Assembly (NCBI GenBank): GCA_001632435.1 | Contig: KV423922.1 | Span: 194,983-258,982 of the forward strand | Source of the DNA: Calocera cornea HHB12733 | Taxonomy: Eukaryota > Basidiomycota > Dacrymycetes > Dacrymycetales > Dacrymycetaceae | Reading direction: 5' to 3' | DNA length: 64,000 nt | In this document: positions 56,301 to 64,000 of the stretch, piece after piece | Position numbering within the stretch: the first letter of the stretch is position 1 | Layout: every line of letters starts with the position of its first letter | Made by a program: the position numbers and the translations under genes | The notes under the pieces: model-generated | The model's input: only the letters and a program-made list of their open reading frames with translations | Told to the model about the DNA's origin: nothing | Databases searched by the model: none

Positions 56301-57874
56301 TCGCCGCCCGTGAGCGAGGCGATCTGCCCGATGAACGTGTTGTCGCCGGTCCTGAGGACGACTGGGGCGCGCTTCAGCTCTGCATTCACCGAACCGCGGG
56401 ATATGCGCATGACACACCTCCGTAGCCCTCGCCGCTGACGATGAGCGTCGAGTTGAACGCCAGGTTCTCGGCCTCGACGGTGCGGGAGGGGCTCCCCTCG
56501 GGCACGCAGCGCCGTTCCTGGGGCTCGGACTCGCCCGTGAGCGAGCTGTTGTCGACCTTGAGATCCGTCGCATTGTAGATGTACAGGTCCGCGGGGGTCT
56601 TGTCGCCCATGCGCTGCAGCAGCGGCGCACATTACCCAGTCAGGCACAATTGACCGCCAAGCGAAGGAACGCGGGGCTTACGATGAGCACGACGTCGCCC
56701 TTGACAAGCGAGGCCGCGGGGACGCTCGACAGCTTCCCGTCGCGCACGACGCGGCACGTCGGGGGGATCATGGCCAGGAAGCTCGCGAGAATGGCCTCCG
56801 ACCTAGGTTCGAATCAGCCGAAACGACGCGGAGCGGGCGGCGGGACTACTTCTGAAGCTGGTAGAACTCGATCCCGGCGTTGATGACTGTGAGGCCCGGG
56901 AGAGAGGGGTGCCAGGTCAGTGGGGTATGGGCAGGGAAGGAGGGAGCGCGTACAGGCTACGCCGATCAGGATCGCACCCAGGTACTCGTTCGCTTGGTTG
57001 TCCTGCCGCCTGTGAGCCGTGTGGGGGAGCGGCTTGGCAGGGGAACTCACAGTAAAGTCGATACCCAGCAGGATGTACTCGAGCACACCGGCGATGATGA
57101 GCAGGATGTTGAACAGGCTCGACAGGCAGTCGAAGAACTAGCCGCTCGTCAGCCTCCCCCCAACAATGTACCACTGTCAAATCGCCTCACCCGCCGCAGC
57201 GCGCTCTTCTTCTTCGGCGGGGTGAGCACGTTTGGCCCGTCCCGCTTCAGGCGCGCCTCGGCCTCGGCCTCGGTGAGGCCTTGGCTCGCCCCCGCCGGCG
57301 CGGGGGGGAGGGAGATGGAGGTGCGGAACTCGTCCATGATCCTCGCCGGGGTGTACTTGTGCTCATGCTGCCGTGTCCAGGGTCAGTGCCTTCTCCACGG
57401 GGAGGAAAACACAGAGAAAAGAGGACGCACGATATCGACCTGTTTCTCCTCCTCCTTGACGTCCTTCCCGGCCTTGCCCTTGCCCTTGGCCTTGTGCTGC
57501 TCGTCGAGGTGCGCGTACCCAGCCGCGCTGAGCTCCTTCTGCTCCTGCGTCATCTCCCGCCGCATGCTCACGCCCTGCGGGCGCTGCAGGGGCTTCTCCT
57601 CCCCCTCCGCAGGCGGGGAGAAGGCGATGTGCCCCGCGGGCTCGTGCTCATGTTCTCCGCCGGGGGACATGGGGCCGGGGTGCTTCCCCTCCTCCTCCCA
57701 GGCGCTGTGGGCCGCAGGGGCGAACGCGATGTGCGAGGGGGGAGCAGGGAGCGCGCCGGTGCTGGCAGGATTGTCGTGCCCCAGTGCCTGGGGGAGGGTC
57801 ACGTCGAGGGCTGGGGCCGAGGCTGGGGCTGGTGCCCCGCCGGTGTCGGGCGGGCCGTTGTCGTCGCTGGACAT
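53372..57874 (-). CDS. P-type ATPase of the Na+/K+-ATPase-like (IIC) group
   Basis: The start at 57874 gives a disordered acidic N-terminal extension of about 150 residues (MSSDDNGPPDTGG, HEHEPAGHIAFSPPAEGEE). The pump then shows GLTEAEAEARLKRDGPNVLTPP, the phosphorylation-loop context VDNSSLTGESEPQERR, VVLRTGDNTFIGQIASLTGG, VAWVPEGLPATVTLLLSIAAKRMA, the phosphorylation site DKTGTLTRNQMTV, the ATP-binding MKGAPERVL, VMMVTGDHPKTAEAIA, VFARTSPKHKLEIVK and GDGVNDSPALKRADLGIAM. Six C-terminal membrane segments follow, including PEVIPQLLYVVVPIPLPLSA and ITYLSIYIAQCFNMFAVKAKF. VDNSSLTGESEPQ and the PEG-x-x-ATVT segment match the animal Na+/K+ pump group rather than fungal ENA pumps. Ion specificity is inferred. 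The stop is at 53372. Numerous introns near the N terminus. Confidence 0.92.
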
Positions 57875-59565
57875 TTGGGTGGTGAGTGCTGGCGGTGATC
57901 TGACGGGGGGAGAAGCTCGCTGCGGGGTCGCGGGCTGCTGGAGGGGTGGGTAGATAAGAGGCGCGGGCTATATACGGCCTGGGGTGGGTTCGCGAGACGG
58001 GGGAGTGGACGGGGAGAAGACGGAGAAGGGAGAAGGACAGGGCCCCGCTGGAGGGAGGCGAGCAGGCGGCGGCGTCGGGCGGTCCGTTCCCTCTTATGGC
58101 ACTTACGGTCTACTGTATGGTGCGCAGGCGGACGATTACAGCTGTGTAGTCTGGCGCGAAGCCTGCAGCCCAGCCAGGCCTGCTTTCCCGGTCGCTCGCG
58201 TGCCCCCGGGACCGGGATGGCGCACACGCCCTGTGAAAACAGACACGCCCATAATAGACTGACTGCACACGGTGAGGCGGGCGGGCGGGCGTTCGATCTC
58301 GGCTCAGTTGAAGCAGCAGGGTGGCATCGAGCCGGGCGGGCGGTAGCGGGGGTGCGAGGCGGATACGATACGATACGATACGATACGCTGTGATCTGGAT
58401 CTCGGACAGGACAGGACAGGACAGGGCCGGGCGGGGATGGCGAATGCGAAGGCGACGCGACACGCGCTCAAGGGTGCAATTGAGACATGGAGGCATCGGC
58501 TGCCAGGTCTCCATCATGGTTGGACCGCTCCCCGCTCCTCCCGCACTGAACTTTCTATGAATAGCACGGCTCCAACATGGGGATAGGGAATCCCTTTGTT
58601 ATCAGCAGCGGCGACCAGCGGGAGCACCACTGGCACTAGGCATTCCTTCCTTCCGGGGATGGAACGCTCAGGTGGGCGCACCCGCATCCTCCAGGACATG
58701 ACCAGCCTCAGGCTCTCTACCGACGACGCCGCAGCTCTTCCCGCACGAGCAGGATCACGCGTGAGCCCGCCCGAACATGAGCGTGACCCCGAGCCGTCTC
58801 GGCAGGCCCCAGCCAGCAACAGCGAGGAGGCCCGGGCGCTTCTTTCCCTCCTGCTCGTCGCCAACCACTCAACTCCCACCCTGCCCAGCAGTTTCTCGTC
58901 TTCGCTCACCCTCTGCCGCGGCTGGCAAGTTTCGCAGTGTAGTAAGTACAGTATCGCTACAGTACGGTAAGTATACAGTACCGAGTCCTTGACGGTGGCC
59001 CGCGCTGGTCAGGTCTTGTCCCATTCCCAACGCGTCGGACCCCCAATCTGACCTCCAATCTGAGCTTCAATCGCGTATGTAACGTTACGAACATGCGCGC
59101 CCCCGCCTCACCGATTGGTGGAGCGCTCGCGCCCCATCCGCGGGCGGGTGTGTGGCATTCGCAGCCAGCTGCAATCCTACCAGTGCTTCTAACTACGAGT
59201 TGCGCAAATGTTGTTCCCAGTCAGCCGTCGCCTCGCGTGCCAGCTTCATGCATGCCCCGGAATGCGCGCACGAAACAGAAACACGCCCAGGGTCCTATTT
59301 TTAGCCTCTTGTGCGATCCCTTCCTTGTTCTGCCCACGCACGCCAAGAAAGTGCTTGCACAGCCGCTGATCCTCGGCGTGCGCGAAGCTAAAGCGGTGCG
59401 CCACCCGACGCCGCTGCGCCGACCACTTGTCCTCGACCTGGCTAGTGACTGACTACTAGTGACTGACTCCTGACGCAACACCGGGCCTGAGATCACGAGA
59501 GCCTCATCGCGCGCCGCCCGACCCCCGACGACCCCCACACCTACGCCGGTACTCCACCGACAAGC
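57875..59565. promoter_or_regulatory. Shared upstream region of the P-type ATPase and RIB4
   Basis: 1.7 kb separate two divergent genes. It contains two short tandem repeats (listed) and several ORFs. The frame 58596-58970 (124 codons, plus) has protein-like composition, with a stretch LSTDDAAALPARAGSRVSPP, but no known domain, and its minus-strand partner is equally long, so no gene is called. TACAGTA is repeated several times at 58945-58982. Confidence 0.4.
58362..58424. repeat. Two pentanucleotide microsatellites
   Basis: GATAC-type units are repeated five times at about 58362-58387 (ATACGATACGATACG), and GGACA-type units four times at about 58403-58424 (GGACAGGACAGGACAGG). They lie between the ATPase and RIB4 promoters. 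Confidence 0.85.
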
Positions 59566-60262
<697 letters not shown>

Positions 60263-60405
60263 GCCGCGCTGGGATGCGCGCTGGAGGTAATAAACATCAA
60301 AAGGATCAGTGAGAGCTCAGCTACTGCGTGGTGTGATGCGTTGCTGACATTGGGCGCAGATGTACTCTAGAACAAGTGAAAAGAAGCTAGAATGCGCAAC
60401 TCTTG
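60263..60405. other. RIB4 3' region
   Basis: 3' untranslated DNA; TAATAAACAT at about 60288 could serve as an end-processing signal. Confidence 0.4.
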
Positions 60406-60696
60406 CTACTCAATGCACACCACAATGTTGTCACCATTCTGGATGGTATCGCAGCCCAGTTGTCGTCCGCCCGCGCCGTATTTGGTCGTGCAGTTCGAAC
60501 ACGCCTTCAATGCCGTCGCGGCATTTCGCGACGGACAGTGCCTAAAGCTTGTCCCTGCTTCCCCTCCCAGCGGGAGTCGATCCCGCGGCCCACCTACCGC
60601 CTGGGGTAGCGGCCTTTCCCAACCGACAAACGACACCGAGGAGCCGCTGGCTTGCCCCGATGTGCATGCGGCCAGCCAGTGAGGGCTTCCCAGCAC
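60406..60696 (-). CDS. Small ORF, 96 residues, unassigned
   Basis: The C-terminal part reads ATALKACSNCTTKYGAGGRQ, then LGCDTIQNGDNIVVCIE, with a Cys-x2-Cys pair and further single cysteines, balanced composition and a clear stop. The N-terminal half is Gly/Pro-rich and less convincing and could be an intron or leader. No family is recognised. It converges on RIB4 with 143 bp between. It may be a real small Cys-containing protein or a chance frame. Confidence 0.25.
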   Translation of the reverse strand: MLGSPHWLAACTSGQASGSSVSFVGWERPLPQAVGGPRDRLPLGGEAGTSFRHCPSRNAATALKACSNCTTKYGAGGRQLGCDTIQNGDNIVVCIE

Positions 60697-61119
60697 AGGT
60701 ATCTCAGCGGAACTTCGGGTTCGGCGGCGTTCGAGGATCGTCGGTTACTGTAGCGCCAGCAGTGCTGACTGTGCCTCGTTTCCAGCGCAGCGACGCGCCG
60801 TGGCTGTCTTAGCCGCCCTTGCAACTGCGCCCCAAGGTGCTCCTAGGAGCTGAAGGAGCTGAAGGAGCTGAAGAGCTGAGTATGTACTGCGCGGTGTACA
60901 TCATCTGACTGCACCAATCTCCCTGTACCGTCCTTATTGCCATACGAGGCTGGGCCCATGCTATAACTATGAGGGCCTGCTCAACTATGGAGGCATGCCC
61001 CGGCATATGTCAATCTGCTTCCGCTGGGCGATGTGAGTTCAGCTCCATTTTGAAGAAGAGGACAAGTACAGTACTTATTCTCTGCTCTCGTTTGGGGGGG
61101 GGGTATACTTGTGTCCCGT
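60697..61119. other. Intergenic, nothing recognised
   Basis: Contains a four-fold GGAGCTGAA-type short repeat at about 60847-60876 (GAGCTGAAGGAGCTGAAG) and ACTATGGAGGCATGCC at about 60984, a word also found near arrays 5 and 6. Confidence 0.5.
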
Positions 61120-61540
61120 TTTAAGGTCTATTTACTTCTGCTGGGTGGGTCTGCCTCCGCTGCCACCTTCCCTCCGCTGTACCGGAAGCAAATGAGATAA
61201 CGGAACCAACATCTCTCAGCGGAGGCATATCTAGTCTGGACAACGGAAGCATATTGCATAGCGGACGCGAATGCCAAACCGGAAGCATACGGTGGGCAGA
61301 CGCACCTCTGGTAGCGGACTCATATTAAGTAGGGGCACCATCTCTAGTCACGGAACCATATTTGGAGCGGAAGTAGTAGTTAAGCGGAAGTAGATGATGT
61401 GGGCGAAGCATATGAATAGCGGAAGTATACCATGGAGCGGACATATATTGGGGTGCGGAAGCATATGTGAAAGCGGATGCAAACTACATGCTAAGTACGG
61501 GAATCAATCTTGGTGTCGGAAGCAAACTCAGAAGCGGCAC
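61120..61540. repeat. GCGGAAGCAAA array 7 (two-sided)
   Basis: The left part (61125-61180) has reverse units (TATTTACTTCTGCTG, TCTGCCTCCGCTG, CCCTCCGCTG). From 61185 the units are forward (ACCGGAAGCAAATG, CAGCGGAGGCATAT, AACCGGAAGCATAC, AGCGGAAGTAGATG, GTGCGGAAGCATAT, AAGCGGATGCAAAC, TCGGAAGCAAAC). Here many cores read GCATAT instead of GCAAAT, so this array has its own variant. It precedes the membrane AT-hook gene. Confidence 0.85.
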
Positions 61541-61765
61541 TAGAAGTTATCGGACAATGCGTATATATAATAAGACGCGTGTATGTTTGTCTACAGTGGC
61601 ACCCACAAGTCAAGCGGGCAATAGAGATACAGTTTTGCATGTCAAGATTCGAAGAAAGTCAAGAGTGTCAAGAGAGTCCCGGACCACCCCCCCTGCCCAG
61701 GCTCTCTGCCAATAGCCCAGAGCCACCAGGCGCACCAGCCACAGCTGTATGCAGCACACCCACGC
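61541..61765. other. 3' region of the AT-hook gene
   Basis: Nothing recognised. Confidence 0.4.
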
Positions 61766-63036
61766 TCAAGCATTCTTCCTCGGCCTCCCCCGTCCCCGCT
61801 TGACAGGGCTCACCCCCTCCTCCTCGAGCTTGACCTCCCTGAGCTCGCGCAGGACAGGCTCCGGCGTCCGGCCCATGTCGACGCTCATCTTCGTCCGTCT
61901 CGGGTAGCGCCGTTCGGGCGTCGTCTTCGCCCCTCCCCCCCCGGGCTCGGCGCCTTCGGGGTACCCATGCCCATGCCCGTACCCGTGCCCGTGCTGCTCG
62001 ACCGCGGACGCGGAGCCCGAGGCGGGCAGCTCGCGGTCGCTCGAGGGGGGCGAGGCGGGCAGTCGGTACTTGCGCGCTGCGGCTGCGGCGGCGGCGGCGA
62101 CTTTCAACGAGGGGGGGCTCTGGTGGGCCTGGGCCGGCTGTGCGGGATGGGCGGGGTGCGAGGGAGGGATGTGCAGCGGAGGCGGGGCGAGGGAGTAGGG
62201 GTTTGCCGTCATGCGCCGCGGGCGGCCGGGCTTTCGCTTGGAGGGGGAATGGGCGGGCGCGCCGTCTTCTGGTGAAGGGACGGAGGCGCTTGTGGAGGAG
62301 GTGAGGGAGAGCGAGGTCGTCGCCCTGATGATGCTGTCCAGTCGCGCCTGCACGCCATGTGGTCAGCAGCGAGCAAGGGGAGAGAAGTGGGGGGAAGACG
62401 CACAGCGAGGAAGCCCGAGCGGTCTGCGGCTGCGCCCTCCCCCGCGAGCGCCTTGCGGTACGCGTCTCCGCTGACCCTGCTCACGCCCGCTACCTTGCCC
62501 AGCGCCCACGCGGCGGCACGGGCGACCTGGGCGAGCGCCCACCCCCAGACGATGCGCAGCTCGAGACCCTTCCTCTCCGCGCGCCTAGGCAGGAGGGGGA
62601 CGACGGCCCTGACGGCCTGGCGCACGTCTTCGAGCACCGGCCACAGCAGGAGGAACGCGACCGCCTCGTACATTGTCACCCTGACCAGCTCCCTGTACCC
62701 GTCCCACCAGCCCCAGCCGCCCCTCGCGGCGAGCCAGAGCAGGTGGGCCCAGGCGGGGAGGGGGAGGAGTACAGTGCTCCAGAGGAAGAGGACGGGGGAG
62801 AGGAGGGAGAGGGTGTAGCGGGATTGGTCCCAGAGGGAGAGGGCGAGGAGGAGGAGGGAGAGCAGGAGGGGCAGGTAGATGTACGGCCGGAGGAGCTCGC
62901 TGCGCAGTGTTGCGGGCGCGGTGGGCAGCTGGGAGGAGGCGGACTTGGGCGAGAGGGGCGGCATGGCGCCGGGCGAGCGACGAAGGCGGCGCGGTGCAGC
63001 AGGGAGAGAGCGAGCGAGCGTGGGGCGAGTCAGCAA
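61766..63036 (-). CDS. Multi-pass membrane protein with C-terminal AT-hooks
   Basis: Two exons (63036-62404 and 62347-61766) give up to 404 residues. An ATG at 62964 is an equally good start and would remove 24 basic residues. The N-terminal half has hydrophobic segments: LRPYIYLPLLLSLLLLALSL, LSLLSPVLFLWSTVLLPLPA with WAHLLWLAA, and VTMYEAVAFLLLWPVL. A segment VWGWALAQVARAAAWALGKV is amphipathic or membrane-associated. The C-terminal half is disordered and basic with two AT-hook cores, KRKPGRPRR and KRGRGRPRKN, the latter at the very end, plus ERRYPRRTK. Together this suggests a protein anchored in the inner nuclear membrane or ER with a DNA-binding tail. I know no named family with exactly this arrangement. 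Function is inferred only. Confidence 0.7.
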
Positions 63037-63400
63037 TGTGCACCAGCGCGTCGCGTCGTCGTCGGCGAGCGCGTTCCAGTCACGGCCCGAGCCGACTCCC
63101 GAGCGTCCCTGTGCTGGATGGGTGCAAGTCGAGCTTTGATGTGAATACAGTATACCGCTCGTCGTTATGAGCGGGGGCCGGGCGGTAATTCACTGTAAAC
63201 AAGCACACCGGCAAGTACTGAGTAGCTCCGCTCCGGTGGACTGCGAGGGAGCGCGTCCCTCGGACAGCGTGGCTGTGCCAATAAAGCCATCAGGGCATGG
63301 ATGCCTCCAGCAGTACTTACCAGCCTGGACCAGGAGCACTACTATAACAACCTGCTCATCTTCCTGCGCCAGACCGTGATAGCATCACAGGAAAGTCACG
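63037..63400. other. Promoter of the AT-hook gene and 3' region of the next gene
   Basis: Nothing recognised. TACAGTATACCG-like words near 63145 resemble those at 58970-58982. Confidence 0.4.
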
Positions 63401-64000
63401 CTAAGGATACAGGACGACGACGAGCCAGTCGCCCTCCCTGAGCCCCCAGTGCTCCAGCGCGTTTCCCTCCCCCTCCAGCCGCTCGATCACCCACTCTCCG
63501 CCCGGTGCCCATGCTGCATCGGTGTCTGCAGCCGAGTCAGACGCACCAGTACCAGCACCCTCATCCTCCCCTGCCCGCCCGCTCTCCCCCACTGCCGCAG
63601 CGCGCGAGCACGCCCACACGCCCGCCCTCCCCTTCAGCGGAAGCTTGAGCGTCCTGAGCAATTTGGTTCGCAACGCTTTGAGCGGCATGGACGGGAGCAG
63701 CTTCACGCTCGCTGTGCTGACTCCTGCGCTTCCGGAACCTGGGCCGCTCGGTGGGGGGAGCGTAGCACCCGTCGGCGGGGAAGGCATCAGCGCCACGTTC
63801 AGCGTAACAAGCCGCGAGGCGAGCACCTCCCCCCGTCTCTTCGCGCCCGCGCTCGCACTGCCCTCCCCGGGCACCCCATGCCTCGCGCAAAGCTCGGCCC
63901 ACCTCGGATGCCCCTTCCCCCGCTCCTCCCCCCCCCGCCCAGGCTCCTCACTCACGATCCAGGAGAGGTAGAACCGCTCGCCGTCTGCGCGCTCGGTGCG
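63401..64000 (-). CDS. PAC2: Tubulin-folding cofactor E, C-terminal part (partial)
   Basis: The frame is open to the window edge. It reads ERFYLSWIVSEEP, then HPRWAELCARHGVPGEG, matching the conserved HPRY-x-x-LC-x-KYG-x-PE segment of cofactor E. A ubiquitin-like domain follows (LVTLNVALMPSPPTGATLPP, VKLLPSMPLKALRTKLLRTL, EHWGLREGDWLVVVLYP at the end). The final EGDWLVV corresponds to the ENGDxxLVRW ending of the family. Inside the Ubl is a disordered insertion AVGESGRAGEDEGAGTGASD. A GTGAGT donor after WI suggests an in-frame 42-bp intron (63955-63914). Cofactor E, with C, D, and Arl2, assembles the alpha/beta tubulin dimer. The CAP-Gly and leucine-rich parts lie beyond the window. Confidence 0.75.
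   Translation of the reverse strand, partial: RTERADGERFYLSWIVSEEPGRGGEERGKGHPRWAELCARHGVPGEGSASAGAKRRGEVLASRLVTLNVALMPSPPTGATLPPPSGPGSGSAGVSTASVKLLPSMPLKALRTKLLRTLKLPLKGRAGVWACSRAAAVGESGRAGEDEGAGTGASDSAADTDAAWAPGGEWVIERLEGEGNALEHWGLREGDWLVVVLYP

Noticed and set aside
55634..56438. Long ORFs opposite and in a shifted frame of the P-type ATPase
   Set aside because: The minus-strand frame encodes invariant ATPase motifs. The others are shadows made possible by codon bias.
60570..60586. Possible tRNA T-arm (GCGGGAGTCGATCCCGC hairpin)
   Set aside because: No matching acceptor, D or anticodon arm could be folded on either strand, and the loop lacks TTC.

Overview
The window is nuclear DNA of a filamentous or yeast-like basidiomycete fungus, probably Agaricomycotina. 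This rests on genes packed on both strands, many introns of about 45-60 bp with GT-AG ends, several micro-exons, and a gene set typical of dikaryan fungi (SAPS, Hop1 with HORMA and PHD-like parts, Gtr1, Ilv2, Vcx1, AP-2 mu, Rfa1). Species assignment is not possible from the window alone. All gene models were made by eye from conserved protein families and splice signals.

Layout. 1-2.1 kb: an unidentified proline-rich reading frame open at the window edge, followed by a low-complexity tract with telomere-like CCCTAA motifs and a 101-bp tandem duplication. 2.8-13.5 kb: an FAHD1-type acylpyruvase, a SAPS phosphatase-regulatory protein, CKS1, a histidine phosphatase and ILV2. 14.9-26.5 kb: a vacuolar Ca2+/H+ exchanger, a small secreted Kex2-type repeat peptide precursor, GTR1 and HOP1. 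27.2-43.4 kb: DOA1/PLAA, a GDSL esterase, TRM9, SER1, HSP90, AP-2 mu and RFA1. 45.8-64 kb: a type-B carboxylesterase, a YTH-domain m6A reader, a Na+/K+-ATPase-like P-type pump, RIB4, a membrane protein with AT-hooks, and the C-terminal part of tubulin cofactor E.

Three things stand out. (1) Seven intergenic arrays of a degenerate unit of about 18-20 bp, with a conserved core AGCGGAAGCAAA and a linker that differs in almost every unit. Several arrays have units pointing left on their left side and right on their right side. (2) An inverted duplication of about 520 bp (30221-30740 and 37940-38460) made of the DOA1 3' end plus the HSP90 promoter. It brackets HSP90-SER1-TRM9-GDSL esterase, and one array lies just inside the left arm while another lies just outside the right arm. 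This reads as an inversion with staggered breaks whose second breakpoint split one two-sided array in half. (3) A 127-residue secreted precursor with four GFFG-x-x-W repeats separated by Lys-Arg sites and an alpha-factor-like EA/EP spacer, in which paired cysteines appear together in repeats 3 and 4 only.

The other genes are mostly independent housekeeping functions: amino acid synthesis (ILV2, SER1, both with Gcn4-like upstream sites), riboflavin synthesis (RIB4), TORC1 amino-acid signalling (GTR1), protein folding and turnover (HSP90, DOA1), tRNA wobble modification (TRM9), meiosis (HOP1), replication and repair (RFA1), endocytosis (AP-2 mu), ion transport (VCX1, P-type ATPase) and mRNA fate (YTH).
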